Below are positions 19,555 through 29,657 of a stretch of 54,732 nt of DNA, in pieces (position 1 is the stretch's first letter; each line of letters starts with the position of its first letter). Under the pieces are notes generated by a model, which was given only the letters and a program-made list of their open reading frames with translations, searched no databases and was not told the DNA's origin. The DNA comes from Planctomycetaceae bacterium (GTDB taxonomy: Bacteria > Planctomycetota > Planctomycetia > Planctomycetales > Planctomycetaceae), in contig JAGQPX010000054.1 of NCBI GenBank assembly GCA_020426505.1, forward strand, positions 1 through 54,732, written 5' to 3'. The position numbers and the translations under genes were made by a program.

Positions 19555-21495
19555 ATGCGCGCCTCTCTCACACTCACGACTCTGGTGATGACAACTGTGA
19601 TCGCGGGCTGCGGCAGCCAGGATGCCGATGTGCCCACGACCGACAATGGTTCGGCCCAGCCAGCCAAGCAGACGGCTGCTCTCTCGAATTCCAATCTATT
19701 GCAGACGGCTCAGCAGCATCTGCAGAAGCGGGAATTCAAACAGGCAACCGATGTGCTCAAGCAGGTGCTTCAGGAGCAGCCGGACTCTGCCGTGGCGCAC
19801 TTCAAACTGGCGTCCTGCTACGCGGCGACGAATCAACCGGAGTTGGCACTTACGCATTTCAGCAGTGCCATTGAGTCGGCTCCTGAGAGTGTCGAATATC
19901 GCGGATCTCGCGGCGTGTTCCATCTCAGCCGGGGTGAGCACGATGCGGCCCTCGCTGACTTCACCGCCGCGATCGACATTGATCCGACCGATCATCAGGT
20001 GTTCAATAATCGCGGGTTGGCGTATTACTCGAAGAAGCAATTTGCCGAGGCGAAGGCCGACTTCGATCAGGCGGTCACGCTCAGTCCTCAGTTCTCAGAC
20101 GGCTACAACAATCGTGGGATGGTCCACATGCAGCTCAGCGAAGCACAGGAGGCGCTGAAGGACTTCACCGTTGCCCTAAAACTCAATCCAAACTCATTGA
20201 GTGCTTACACCAATCGCGCGGAACTGTTGATGCGAGCCGGTAAGCCGGAGAACGCGATCAATGACCTCAATCAGGCGATTGCCCGCAATCGATTCAGTGC
20301 AGCACTGTATCAACGCCGTGGGCAGGCCTATGCCGCGATGGGACAGGAAGACCGTGCCAAGGGTGATGCTCAGCGAATCGTCTGGTTGCAGAATCTCTCA
20401 AAGGCGAATCAGGAGATCGCAGCATCGCCCCGTGATGCAGGGCTGTATGCGAAGCGGGCAGGTTTGTTTGCGATGGCAAACGAGACGCGAGCGGTCCTCG
20501 CCGACTACACGCGTGCGATTCAACTCGCCCCCGATGAGGCGAAGTACTACAACGGTCGCGGATTGTTTCTGTTTTCGCAGAAGGTCTGGGAGCACGCCGT
20601 CAATGACTTCTCCTCCGCGATTGATCGTGATCCGGCGAACGCAGAGTACCTCAACAATCGTGGGTTGACGTTCTTCATCCAGGAGAAGTGGATGGAAGCG
20701 ATCGCCGACTACGACCGTGCACTTGAGGTGAAGCCGGACTTCATCGAAGCACTTCACAATCGCGGTCTGGCGTTCAGCAAGATGGACAGCCCGGAGCGTG
20801 CCCTCGACGACCTGGACAAGGTCACTCAGGTCAAGCCGGAGTACGCTGCGGCCTATCACAATCGCGGCTTAATTTACTTGCAATTGGAGCAGACCGAGGA
20901 CGCGATCGCTCAGTTTACGAAGGCGATCGAACTGGAAGAGAATAATCTGCAGTTCTTCATGAGCCGACGCAAGGCCTACGAAAAACTCGGCAAATCCGAT
21001 CTGGCCAAGGCCGATGCCGAAAAGGTCAAATGGCTCGCAGGGCTTCACAAGTTGAACACCGACGTGGTGCGTGCTCCTCAGGATGCCAAGAGTTACATTC
21101 AGCGGGCGGCTCACCTCGCTCGCGGCGGACATGGCGACATTGCCCTCGCCAACTTCAACAAGGCTGTCGAACTTGAGCCGAGCGAGACTCAGGTTTACAC
21201 GTCACGTGCGGCGTACTATGTCGAGCAGGGTGACTACGCCAAAGCCATCGAGGACTGCGAAGCCGCTCTCAAAATCGAGGTGAGCGAAGAAGCCTACTCG
21301 ATTCTGGGGGATGCCTACCTCGCCCAGGGCGACTACGATCGTGCGATCGAGAACTTTGCTCAGACCAAACGCTTCGATCGACAAGTTGCCGAGGCGTACT
21401 TCCAACGCTCAAAGCAGCGAGAAGCTCAAGGCGACTCGCAGGGTGCCACTGAAGACCTCACGCACGCACAGTCGATCGACCCGAGCCTGCGATAA
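19555..21495 (+). CDS. Multi-TPR lipoprotein
   Basis: The 646-residue product has a lipoprotein signal peptide (LTTLVMTTVIAGC, lipobox IAGC), then about sixteen tetratricopeptide repeats covering almost all of the mature protein. Typical units contain YNNRGxxY, AIxDYDRAL and LxPxxxxAxxNRG. TPR arrays bind partner proteins, so this is probably an envelope scaffold. The repeats are arranged as a larger duplication: a linker of the form AKxDAxxxxWLxxLxKxN occurs at about 20350 and again about 650 bases later near 21000. The start is ATG 19555, with AGGAG seven bases upstream. Codons from 19435 are in frame but upstream of the signal peptide and probably untranslated. Confidence 0.93.
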   Translation: MRASLTLTTLVMTTVIAGCGSQDADVPTTDNGSAQPAKQTAALSNSNLLQTAQQHLQKREFKQATDVLKQVLQEQPDSAVAHFKLASCYAATNQPELALTHFSSAIESAPESVEYRGSRGVFHLSRGEHDAALADFTAAIDIDPTDHQVFNNRGLAYYSKKQFAEAKADFDQAVTLSPQFSDGYNNRGMVHMQLSEAQEALKDFTVALKLNPNSLSAYTNRAELLMRAGKPENAINDLNQAIARNRFSAALYQRRGQAYAAMGQEDRAKGDAQRIVWLQNLSKANQEIAASPRDAGLYAKRAGLFAMANETRAVLADYTRAIQLAPDEAKYYNGRGLFLFSQKVWEHAVNDFSSAIDRDPANAEYLNNRGLTFFIQEKWMEAIADYDRALEVKPDFIEALHNRGLAFSKMDSPERALDDLDKVTQVKPEYAAAYHNRGLIYLQLEQTEDAIAQFTKAIELEENNLQFFMSRRKAYEKLGKSDLAKADAEKVKWLAGLHKLNTDVVRAPQDAKSYIQRAAHLARGGHGDIALANFNKAVELEPSETQVYTSRAAYYVEQGDYAKAIEDCEAALKIEVSEEAYSILGDAYLAQGDYDRAIENFAQTKRFDRQVAEAYFQRSKQREAQGDSQGATEDLTHAQSIDPSLR

Positions 21496-21522
21496 CAGGC
21501 ACTGCGATCGTCGCGGTCGGAG

Positions 21523-22974
21523 CTATCCAGCCAGCAGATCGTTGAGGATCCGGCCGTGCACGTCGGTGAGTCGATGATCGCGGCCGCCGTGACGGTACGT
21601 GAGGCTGGTGTGATCGACGCCGAGTTGATGCAGAATCGTGGCGTGGACGTCGTGGATGTCGACCTGATTATGGACGACTGAGTTCCCAAACTCATCGGTC
21701 ACACCGTAAGCCATGCCAGATTGGATCCCCCCGCCGGCCATGAAGATGGTGTAGCCATCAACATGGTGATCGCGCCCACACCCCTCCTTGACCTGAGGGG
21801 TATGGGGTGTGCGTCCCATTTCGCCCGCCCAGATCACAATCGTTTCGTCCAGCAGTCCCCGTTGCTTGAGGTCAATGATTAGAGCCGCGACGGACTGCTC
21901 GGTGACACGGGCGTTCTTCTCGTGATTCTGTTTAATCTTTGAGTGCTGATCCCAGGGAGAGTTGTTGCCGTCGAAGCTGGGACAGGTAATCTCCACAAAT
22001 CGAACACCCGCCTCGACGAGCCGTCTCGCCCGGATGGCCTGCGTTGCGTAGAGGTGCTGATGTTCGTCGCTGGAGTCAACGCCGTAGAGCTTCTGGATGT
22101 GCTCCGGCTCTTGAGTGATGTCCGCGATCTGGGGGACGATGCCCTGCATACGGAAGGCCGTCTCATAATTCGCGATGGCCCCTTCGATGGCATTGGAATC
22201 GGCCGAGTGCTGAGCGAACTCCCGGTCCTGCTCCGCGAGCAGGGCCAACTTGCGTTGTTGCAGGTCGAGCGGATCAGAAGGCTCGATGTTGTCAACCGGC
22301 TGTCCCGTAGGACGCAACATTGTTGCCTGATAGGACGCGGGGAGAAATGAACTTCCGAAGTTCTCCAGTCCGCCGTTGGGGACCCAGTCGTTGTTGAGAA
22401 CGACGTAACCGGGAAGGTTTTCGTTTTCGCTGCCGAGGCCATACGTCACCCAGGCACCAATGCTGGGGGCTTGTCCCACGATCCGTCCGGTGTGCAGCAG
22501 CAGGTTCTGCTGCCCATGCAGGGGTAACTCACCCAGCATGGACCGCACAACGCATAAATCGTCTGCCACGCCAGCGATGTGGGGGAACAGGTCGCTCACC
22601 CACAGCCCGCTCTCGCCGTGCTGCCGGAAGTCCCACGGACTGCCAAACCACACGCGACTTGCAGCCGACTGCGACCGTTTGGAGACCGCCCCTTCGCCGA
22701 TCGCCTCTCCCTCATGCTCCTTAAGCATGGGCTTCGGGTCGAAGGTGTCGACGTGACTGGGACCGCCGTCCATGAAACACAGGATGACGTTCTTCGCACG
22801 AGCCGGGAATTGCACGGACGTTGACAGATTCGTGCCGGCAGCCGCACGATCAGCGAGCAGGCTTCGCATGGCGAGCCAACCGAACCCTGCGGCTGTGTTC
22901 TTCAGGAAACTCCGACGAGTCGAATCGCCCATCACGTGACCGGGGCAGCGACAAGAGGTGTTCTGAGTCGTCAT
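21523..22974 (-). CDS. DUF1501 domain protein (Tat-exported), copy 2
   Basis: This 483-residue protein starts with a Tat-type leader (STRRSFLKNTAAGFGWLAM). It has MDGGPSHVDTFDPKP, a middle VEITCPSFDGNNSPWDQHSK block and WAGEMGRTPHTPQVKEGCGRDHH, matching the metal-binding signatures of DUF1501 in the alkaline phosphatase superfamily. It lies 43 bases downstream of the DUF1549/DUF1553 gene on the same strand, the classic planctomycete pairing. The pair itself follows the rhamnose operon, so a role in handling a rhamnose-containing polymer is suggested by position only. The start is ATG 22974; the open frame continues upstream to 23079 without a ribosome site. Confidence 0.92.
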   Translation of the reverse strand: MTTQNTSCRCPGHVMGDSTRRSFLKNTAAGFGWLAMRSLLADRAAAGTNLSTSVQFPARAKNVILCFMDGGPSHVDTFDPKPMLKEHEGEAIGEGAVSKRSQSAASRVWFGSPWDFRQHGESGLWVSDLFPHIAGVADDLCVVRSMLGELPLHGQQNLLLHTGRIVGQAPSIGAWVTYGLGSENENLPGYVVLNNDWVPNGGLENFGSSFLPASYQATMLRPTGQPVDNIEPSDPLDLQQRKLALLAEQDREFAQHSADSNAIEGAIANYETAFRMQGIVPQIADITQEPEHIQKLYGVDSSDEHQHLYATQAIRARRLVEAGVRFVEITCPSFDGNNSPWDQHSKIKQNHEKNARVTEQSVAALIIDLKQRGLLDETIVIWAGEMGRTPHTPQVKEGCGRDHHVDGYTIFMAGGGIQSGMAYGVTDEFGNSVVHNQVDIHDVHATILHQLGVDHTSLTYRHGGRDHRLTDVHGRILNDLLAG

Positions 22975-23017
22975 GAATTCACGTTCCCGAACTGTCGTCC
23001 GATGGAGATCATCGCAC

Positions 23018-26000
23018 CTATTGGTAATACAGGAATTCCTTCGTGTTGAACATGGCATGTGCCAGTTCGGTCCAGGCATTGGTGTCCGTCATGAGTTCAT
23101 CCGACTGAGAGAAGTCAGCCACGGCATCGGTCCAACGTCGCAGTTCACGATCGCCGGGGGATCGTCCCAACGCTCGAACGAACATAGCACGCACTCGCTG
23201 TTCCGCGGACGCCGAGTCGTCTGCAATGAGTCTCTCGCCCCACTTCTCGGACATTTGCACGACGAAGGGATCATTCAGTAGCGCCAACGCCTGAACCGGC
23301 ACATTGGTCACGTCTCGACGACCCGTTGGCAACTTCAAGTCCGGCAGATTGAAACAGACGAGAAACTTGGGCGGGTCCATAATCGACATCTGCATGTAGA
23401 TGGATCGACGCCCTTCACTGTCGAGTGCCCCGGAGAGCAGGCGTTTTGCACCGTCCTCGACGAGACGTGGGGGATGAATGGGCGGTCCGTAGAGTTGGGC
23501 GTCGAGTTCACCGGAAACGAAAAGCAGACTGTCGCGGAGTGCTTCGGCTTCGAGTCGTCGCGTCGGAAAGTGATGGAGCAGCCGGTTGTCTGGATCGGAC
23601 TCACGTGCGGAATCCGTGACGGTCCCCGACTGACGAAATGTCTGGCTCAGCACCAGCCTGCGAATGAGCTTCTTCGTCGACCAGCCTTCGGACATGAACT
23701 GAAGAGCAAGCCAGTCCAGTAACTCAAGGTGCGACGGCCGGTCTCCCAACTTTCCGAAGTCGCTGGGCGTTGCGACGATTCCCGTCCCGAAAACCCACTG
23801 CCAGACCCGGTTGACGTACACGCGAGCCGTCTGTGGGTTGTCCGGACTACTGAGGTATTCCGCGAGTTCGAGGCGACCGCTTCCAGTCGTCTCTCCGACC
23901 CCATACGTGTCCGCGAAGACCTCCAGGAATCCACGCGGGATTGCCGGACCTTCGTTGTCGACGTCGCCTCGCACGTTGAGCCGATAGTCCACGGGCGTGA
24001 CGCCGCGCTCGTCCATGCTGATGACGCTTCGTGAATAGTCGATGCGATTCTCGACGTCACGGTAACGCTCTACGAGCGATGCGATCACCGGCGAATCGTC
24101 CGGACGATTCGGCAACAACTCCTGACTGACGAGCCAGTTCATAAGCCTGACGTCTGCTGTGGTCGGAACGTTGGTGGACCAGCGAGTGACCGCTTCGGTT
24201 AACCATGCACTCACGCGTTGCCACGCGTCGTCAACATCGACTGGCGAATCTTCAGTCAGAAGTGGGGCGAACTCATCAAGCGTTGGAGTTGGGGTTCCCG
24301 CTGCGTCGTGAGTGACAACTTTCGTCAGGCTGAACCAGCTGCGCTTGTTGATTCCGAGATCGTCGTCAGGCAATGTGACTTCACCGACCTTGGCCAGCCC
24401 GGTTCGAGGCGGAAAGTTGGGATGCAGTGTCGCCGTGTCGATCTCGGTCAAGACACGACAGACACCGTTCTTCAACGTTTCGTCCGTCACAGTAACCCAA
24501 CTGCTGGTGTCGCTGTTCCCGCCGAGGAAGCTCAACGGTTCGTTCTGAAACGCGTTCTGAGGCACAACCAGTGAGCCCGCCCATTCGCCACCTTGAAGTT
24601 CCAAGCTGACGAATTGCCCCGGTACCGCATCCTGAGACGGCAGACGGACCGCACCCGCCAGCTTGGACGATAACGCATGCGTGTGATAACCCCGGGGCAG
24701 CATCCGCTCAACGAGTTTGCCATCCGCCAGGCTCACCAGCGGCATGCCATCGTTGACATAGCCGTGAACCATCCCGTCACCTTCCGCGACCCAGCCGTCA
24801 GGCAATCCCGGCTCGCTGAAGTCCGTGAGGACGGTGAATCCCGCAGCGTTGGACTCGGCTCTTTGCTCGCGTGCCGTCTGCCATTCGGCCTCCAGTGTCG
24901 ACCACGTTTCAACAATCGTGTCGTCAGTCGTGCCGACGAGTTTTGCCAGTGGATAGTACATCTCATCGAGCTTCGCGTCCGTCCACGAAGAAGCCTGAGA
25001 CTCGGCCCATGATCGGAGTTCTGCGGCTTGTAGACGAGTCGTATTGGACTGCCACAGCGACGCGAGTTCGCGATGAATCTCTTCTCGCAGCTGTTTGAGT
25101 TCCTCGATCTGCTGATCGTGCTTGCCGGGCGCGTCGATGACCCGTGCAGTCCATCGAGGCGACATGAACACACCGGCGAGTGCGTAGTAGTCGGCCTGCG
25201 AGATCGCGTCGAGTTTGTGATCGTGACAACGGGCACAGGCCACGGTCATCGCCAGAAAGGCTTTCGAGAACGCATCAATCTTGTTGTTGACCATGTCCTG
25301 ATGGATGCCGTTGAAGGCCAAACTGCTGCCATGCCGATGCTCTCCCAGATGAAAGAACATGGGACCGATCATGCTTTCATTGAGCCCGGCTTCCGAATTG
25401 ATGCGAGGCACAGCAAGCAGGTCTCCCGCGATCTGTTCCCGAATCAACTGATCAAAACCCACGTCCTCATTGAACGCGCGGATGAGATAGTCGCGGTACT
25501 CCCACGAGCCCCTTGCAGGATTGTCCCACTCGTACCCGTACGTGTCGGTGTACCGGATGACATCCATCCAGTGTCGCGCGAAACGCTCGCCAAACTGCGG
25601 CGAGTCGAGAAGCTCATCGACGAGCGTCTCCAAGGCCAGTTCGGCCTTCGCTTCATAGGCAGCTGGAAACGAAGCCACTTGCTCGGGCGTCGGCGGCAGG
25701 CCGGTCAAGACGAACGACAGACGCCGCAGTAGCGTCGTCGCGTTCGCAGATTCCACCGGTGACAGTCCTGCTTCATCCATTGCCGACCATACGAATTGGT
25801 CCACCGGTTCACGCGACCATTGCTCATCGTCGACCTGCGGCGGCGAATGGAACTCGGGCGGTTGCAGACTCCACCAGTCTCTCCGCTCGGCAAGCTGTTC
25901 CTTCCAAAGCATCTCAGCCGCTTGCGTGGGCGAGGGAGGTTCATCACGCGGATCAACGGCTCCGTCCTTGATCCATTGCTCGAAGTCGGCAATGACCTGC

Positions 26001-26323
26001 TCGGGCAGCTTCCCGGACGGCGGCATCTCGAACGACTCATGTCGCATCGCCGCAAGCAGCAGACTCTCATCAGGTTGGTGAGGCACAACCGACGGCCCCG
26101 ACTCGCCCCCCTTCAGCAGTCCCTCACGAAAGTCGACCAGCAATCCGCCTTTCGCCTCCGTCGACGTCGAAGAATGACACTCGTAGCAGTGCTTGACCAG
26201 CACCGGACGAATGTTCGTCTCGAAGAAGTCAACACTCTCGTCCGCCCGAACCGATACCGCGATCACACAGCAGACGAACCATCCGGCAACGATGTATGCG
26301 GCGCGAGTCATGCCCCTCATCAT
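23018..26323 (-). CDS. PSCyt1-DUF1549-DUF1553 protein (planctomycete c-type cytochrome)
   Basis: The 1101-residue protein has a signal peptide ([22 protein letters not shown]) and a single c-type haem motif CYECH within the PSCyt1 module (about residues 45-125, ending [11 protein letters not shown]). The DUF1549 domain follows ([17 protein letters not shown]..., [19 protein letters not shown], then a CARCHDHK motif that may bind a second haem). A less conserved middle follows, and then DUF1553 ([23 protein letters not shown] through [18 protein letters not shown]). Members are periplasmic and usually encoded with DUF1501; the reaction is not established. The gene is 105 bases after rhaS and 43 bases before the DUF1501 gene. 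I chose ATG 26323 rather than a TTG at 26341; ATG 26311 is also possible. Confidence 0.92.
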   Translation of the reverse strand: MMRGMTRAAYIVAGWFVCCVIAVSVRADESVDFFETNIRPVLVKHCYECHSSTSTEAKGGLLVDFREGLLKGGESGPSVVPHQPDESLLLAAMRHESFEMPPSGKLPEQVIADFEQWIKDGAVDPRDEPPSPTQAAEMLWKEQLAERRDWWSLQPPEFHSPPQVDDEQWSREPVDQFVWSAMDEAGLSPVESANATTLLRRLSFVLTGLPPTPEQVASFPAAYEAKAELALETLVDELLDSPQFGERFARHWMDVIRYTDTYGYEWDNPARGSWEYRDYLIRAFNEDVGFDQLIREQIAGDLLAVPRINSEAGLNESMIGPMFFHLGEHRHGSSLAFNGIHQDMVNNKIDAFSKAFLAMTVACARCHDHKLDAISQADYYALAGVFMSPRWTARVIDAPGKHDQQIEELKQLREEIHRELASLWQSNTTRLQAAELRSWAESQASSWTDAKLDEMYYPLAKLVGTTDDTIVETWSTLEAEWQTAREQRAESNAAGFTVLTDFSEPGLPDGWVAEGDGMVHGYVNDGMPLVSLADGKLVERMLPRGYHTHALSSKLAGAVRLPSQDAVPGQFVSLELQGGEWAGSLVVPQNAFQNEPLSFLGGNSDTSSWVTVTDETLKNGVCRVLTEIDTATLHPNFPPRTGLAKVGEVTLPDDDLGINKRSWFSLTKVVTHDAAGTPTPTLDEFAPLLTEDSPVDVDDAWQRVSAWLTEAVTRWSTNVPTTADVRLMNWLVSQELLPNRPDDSPVIASLVERYRDVENRIDYSRSVISMDERGVTPVDYRLNVRGDVDNEGPAIPRGFLEVFADTYGVGETTGSGRLELAEYLSSPDNPQTARVYVNRVWQWVFGTGIVATPSDFGKLGDRPSHLELLDWLALQFMSEGWSTKKLIRRLVLSQTFRQSGTVTDSARESDPDNRLLHHFPTRRLEAEALRDSLLFVSGELDAQLYGPPIHPPRLVEDGAKRLLSGALDSEGRRSIYMQMSIMDPPKFLVCFNLPDLKLPTGRRDVTNVPVQALALLNDPFVVQMSEKWGERLIADDSASAEQRVRAMFVRALGRSPGDRELRRWTDAVADFSQSDELMTDTNAWTELAHAMFNTKEFLYYQ

Positions 26324-26348
26324 ATCAAAGCCGACAGGCAATGAAGAG

Positions 26349-26372
26349 CGATTCTTCGCTCAGCGAGAATCG
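26349..26372. repeat. Imperfect inverted repeat between rhaS and the DUF1549 gene
   Basis: CGATTCTTCGCT and AGCGAGAATCG are arms that differ by a one-base deletion and flank a single C. No T-tract follows on either strand. It may be an attenuator or an RNA-stability hairpin at the boundary of the rhamnose operon. Confidence 0.35.
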
Positions 26373-26428
26373 ACAGGTGAGTCCGACGCATCGGTCAAAC
26401 GGCAGCACGGCTCTCGAATGATGCGACG

Positions 26429-27490
26429 TCAGAAATCGTACTCGTCGATGTTCTCAGCCGTGAACACCAGGATGTCGCCGAGCAGGATGTTGTCCCCCTC
26501 AATCGGTTTTTCGCCGAGGCGGCCCGCCTGGAATGTCGTGTCGCCCGGTTTCAGTTCCCCTTTGGCGAGTGACTCGGCAGCGAGGATGGTCAGGTAGCCG
26601 AGATCGATCGTGTTCCAGAGGATGACCGATTTGACGGTGCCGTTCTCAACGAACCGCTTCATCTCGTTAGGGGTCGACAGGCCTGTGACGAGAATCTCTC
26701 CCGACTTGCCCATCTGCTCAACTGCCTCAGCCGCACCGGGAAATGAGACCGAACTAATGCCGAAGATCCCCTTGAGATTGGGGTATTTCTTGATGACATC
26801 CTGCGCGTCAGCGAGTGCCGCACTGGCGTTCTCGCCGGGGTACTTGATCGTCACGAGATTCAACTTCGTCTTTTCGAGCGCCGGCTTCATCACGTCGATC
26901 CAGGCGTTCTGATTCGCCGAGGTGGCGTCCGCACTGACGATGACAACGTCCCCTTCGACATCAGGACCACCCAGGTCCTTCACCATTGCGTCGACCATTC
27001 CCTGACCAATCGACTGGGCGGTCGCTTGATTCACGAAGAAGCTGCGGGCATTCTCGACACCGTCCGCATCCCACGTCAGCACAATGACGCCGAGGTCTTG
27101 CGCCTCCCGCATGGCATTGGCGACGACATCGGGGGCATTCGGTGCCACGCAGATCACATCGACGCCGTCGACCGTCCACTGTTCAATCATCTCGGCCTGC
27201 TTCTTCGGGTCGCCGTCGGTCGGACCGTCGTAGATCAACTCGACGTTGCCCAACTCGTCCGCAGCGGCCTGTGCCCCTTCAGCACACGAGGTGAAGTAGG
27301 CAATCCCCTTGATCTTCGGCAACAGGCAGATCGTCAGTTTTTCGCTGCCGCCCCCTGGTGAAGCAGCCCCCGAATCGTTGTCTGTCTCACCGCTACAATC
27401 AGAGAGACATGCAACTACGATAAACACTGCCAGAGCACGTCCAATGGTTCTTGAGAGCCATCGATTGATCGTGGCGACAGTTCCGTCCAT
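26429..27490 (-). CDS. rhaS: Rhamnose ABC transporter substrate-binding lipoprotein
   Basis: RhaS captures L-rhamnose in the periplasm for the RhaTPQ permease. The protein is a periplasmic binding protein type I: ICLLPKIKGIAYFTSC, IYDGPTDGDPKKQAE, FVNQATAQSIGQGMVDAM, LKGIFGISSVSFPGAAEAV, GLSTPNEMKRFVENGTVKS and a LVFTAENIDEYDF C-terminus are characteristic of RhaS. The signal peptide (ALAVFIVVAC) has a lipobox VVAC. I chose ATG 27490; the frame extends to 27583, but the added residues precede the signal peptide and cover a repetitive 'CTCCCCTTGAGGGAG' intergenic stretch. It is the last transport gene of the operon, separated from rhaQ by 164 bases. Confidence 0.92.
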   Translation of the reverse strand: MDGTVATINRWLSRTIGRALAVFIVVACLSDCSGETDNDSGAASPGGGSEKLTICLLPKIKGIAYFTSCAEGAQAAADELGNVELIYDGPTDGDPKKQAEMIEQWTVDGVDVICVAPNAPDVVANAMREAQDLGVIVLTWDADGVENARSFFVNQATAQSIGQGMVDAMVKDLGGPDVEGDVVIVSADATSANQNAWIDVMKPALEKTKLNLVTIKYPGENASAALADAQDVIKKYPNLKGIFGISSVSFPGAAEAVEQMGKSGEILVTGLSTPNEMKRFVENGTVKSVILWNTIDLGYLTILAAESLAKGELKPGDTTFQAGRLGEKPIEGDNILLGDILVFTAENIDEYDF

Positions 27491-27654
27491 CTCCCTCAAG
27501 GGGAGAGGGGAGGATTCGGACGCCGAACGATTGGTGCGACACTCTTGAGAGTTGAGACTCCGCTGCATGAGATTCTGCTTCATGTGTCGATCAGGACTTC
27601 AAGTGGGCAACGCGACCGACTTGTGCTTCACCCCAACGGTGAACATCGATGAAG

Positions 27655-28611
27655 TCAATCGCGGTGGACCGGACGTACAACACGATAAAGCAGTAACGAC
27701 CCGATCAACAAGAGTCCGATGACGATTGAGCGAAGTTCCTCGATTTGCCATTGACGGCTGACGAACAGGCGCGTCTCGTGAATGAGCAGCAGGCCGAGCA
27801 CGGTTCCGCCGATGTTGCCTCGACCGCCGTAGATGCTGGTGCCGCCGACCACGACTGCGGTGATCACGTCGAGTTCAAAGCCGGTGCCTGCGTCGGCCTT
27901 GGCGGTGTCGAAGCGTGAGACGTAGATGATTGTCGCCAGCCCGGCCATGAAGCCTGAGAAGGTGTACAGGCGGAACTTGAGGCGATCAACGTTGGCTCCG
28001 GAGAATCGGGTTGCGAGTTCGTTGTGGCCGATGGCGTAGATGTAGCGACCGCTGGGCGTCTTCGAGAGGTACAGGGCACATGTGATCGCCATCAGTGCGA
28101 ACAGGTACGCCGGGATGGGAACTCCCCACCACATCCCCCGCGCGAGTTGTGAGAAGCCGTCGCCGAATTGTGAGTATGATTCCCCCTGACTCGTCCCTTC
28201 TGCCAGTCCCCGAAACGTCGCGTAGGTCGCCAGCGTCACGATCAACGGGTGAACGTTCATCCGCGACACAAGCCAGCCATTGACGGCTCCGCCTGCCGTG
28301 CCGATCAAAAGACAGACGAGACAACTCAGGGCGAGACTTCCCGTATTCGCGTGACAAAGACCAAACGCGACCGCACACATTCCCATCGACGCACCGACTG
28401 AGAGATCGATGCCTCCGGTGAGAATGATCAGCGTCATGGGCAATGCCAACAGTGCGAACTCCCACAGATGCCGCGAGAGCAACAATTGTCCCTTCAGGTT
28501 GAGGAATTGCGGATTCACGACGCCTACGACCGACAGCAACCCGGCGAGCAACACGCCGAGGATCACTTCGTGCCACCACGGAAACCGCTTCATGAAATCG
28601 GCGATGCTCAT
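27655..28611 (-). CDS. rhaQ: Rhamnose ABC transporter permease 2
   Basis: This 318-residue inner-membrane permease belongs to the BPD_transp_2 (RbsC/AraH) family, with about eight to ten hydrophobic helices and the conserved GGIDLSVGASMG motif near residue 65 and VVGGTSIYGGRGNIGGTVLG near residue 260. It forms half of the membrane channel for rhamnose. The start codon overlaps the stop of the upstream permease in an ATGA, so production of the two subunits is coupled. The P/Q assignment follows gene order in rhizobial rhaSTPQ loci and could be reversed. Confidence 0.88.
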   Translation of the reverse strand: MSIADFMKRFPWWHEVILGVLLAGLLSVVGVVNPQFLNLKGQLLLSRHLWEFALLALPMTLIILTGGIDLSVGASMGMCAVAFGLCHANTGSLALSCLVCLLIGTAGGAVNGWLVSRMNVHPLIVTLATYATFRGLAEGTSQGESYSQFGDGFSQLARGMWWGVPIPAYLFALMAITCALYLSKTPSGRYIYAIGHNELATRFSGANVDRLKFRLYTFSGFMAGLATIIYVSRFDTAKADAGTGFELDVITAVVVGGTSIYGGRGNIGGTVLGLLLIHETRLFVSRQWQIEELRSIVIGLLLIGSLLLYRVVRPVHRD

Positions 28612-29657
28612 GCGGCCGGCCCCCCCGTCGCGTCACGAGGAACCGCTACCTGCGTGCCCCGTGAGGAAGTGTTTCGCGCACCTCCCCGTCGACTGCGAGA
28701 GACGACCGTATCCGTAATAACGGCGATCAGGATGAACAACCCCTGAATTGCCTTGGTCCACTTCTCGCCTGCCTCTCCCACGTCGAGGAAGGTCAACACC
28801 GGCCGAACCATCGTCAACAGGATCACGGACAGCACGACACCTCCCAGCCGACCACGTCCGCCGGCGATTGAAACTCCACCAACGACCACACAGGTCACCA
28901 CGAGCAACTCGAAACCGCTGCCGATGCCTGACTCAATCTTTGGCAGTCGGGGCACGTCGACCACGGTCGCAAGTGCTGTCAGAAAGCCGGTGTATGCAAA
29001 GGCGAACAGCTTGAGGCGTGTTGCGGACAGACCCGTCATCCGGGCGGAGTAATCGCTGCTGCCGAGTGCGAACAACCGCCGCCCCAGAGGTGTATGAGTG
29101 ATAATGATTTGCGTGACAATCAGCACGGCAACAGCCGTCCAGACGCCGAGGGGCATGCCTGCCGGCCCGACCTTCGACAGAGTTTGCAACTCATCCGGCA
29201 AGCCGTCGATGTTCTCGCCGCCCATCAGCAGTGTTGTCGCACCACGTATTGCGGTGAGCAGGCCAAGTGTGACGATGATCGAAGGCACGTTCCCCAACGT
29301 CACCAATGCACCGGTCAGCAGACCGATCAGCGTCCCGCACAACAACACCGTCGGGATGCCGATCCACATCGAGAGTTGCCACTCGTTGTGCGAGATCATT
29401 AGTCCCATCAGAGCGGCCAGCAGGGCCATCAACGATCCGACGGAAATATCGATCTCTGCGGTGACCACGACCAGCATCACGCCGCACGCGACAATGACTG
29501 TGGGAGCTGAACGCACGAGGATGTCCTTCAGATTGCGATCATCAAGGAACCCCGGATCGACGAGGCTCACGATCGCCGTCACGAGCAGGATCAGCAGGAC
29601 CAGTCCGACCTCTCGCTGCCTCAGCAGTTTGATCGCAATGTCGGCGAGCGCGTTCAT
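28608..29657 (-). CDS. rhaP: Rhamnose ABC transporter permease 1
   Basis: This 349-residue permease is a paralogue of the following one (BPD_transp_2 family). AEIDISVGSLMALLAALMG is the counterpart of the GGIDLSVG motif, and VVVGGVSIAGGRGRLGGVVLS is the cytoplasmic loop near the C-terminus that contacts the ATPase. It has a Pro/Arg-rich 35-residue tail (SRSRRGGARNTSSRG...) that the second permease lacks. It overlaps both neighbours by four bases (ATGA at each junction), giving a tightly coupled rhaT-rhaP-rhaQ block. Confidence 0.88.
   Translation of the reverse strand: MNALADIAIKLLRQREVGLVLLILLVTAIVSLVDPGFLDDRNLKDILVRSAPTVIVACGVMLVVVTAEIDISVGSLMALLAALMGLMISHNEWQLSMWIGIPTVLLCGTLIGLLTGALVTLGNVPSIIVTLGLLTAIRGATTLLMGGENIDGLPDELQTLSKVGPAGMPLGVWTAVAVLIVTQIIITHTPLGRRLFALGSSDYSARMTGLSATRLKLFAFAYTGFLTALATVVDVPRLPKIESGIGSGFELLVVTCVVVGGVSIAGGRGRLGGVVLSVILLTMVRPVLTFLDVGEAGEKWTKAIQGLFILIAVITDTVVSRSRRGGARNTSSRGTQVAVPRDATGGPAA

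Noticed and set aside
27491..27583. Extended N-terminus of RhaS
   Set aside because: It adds residues ahead of a complete lipoprotein signal peptide and covers repetitive intergenic sequence.
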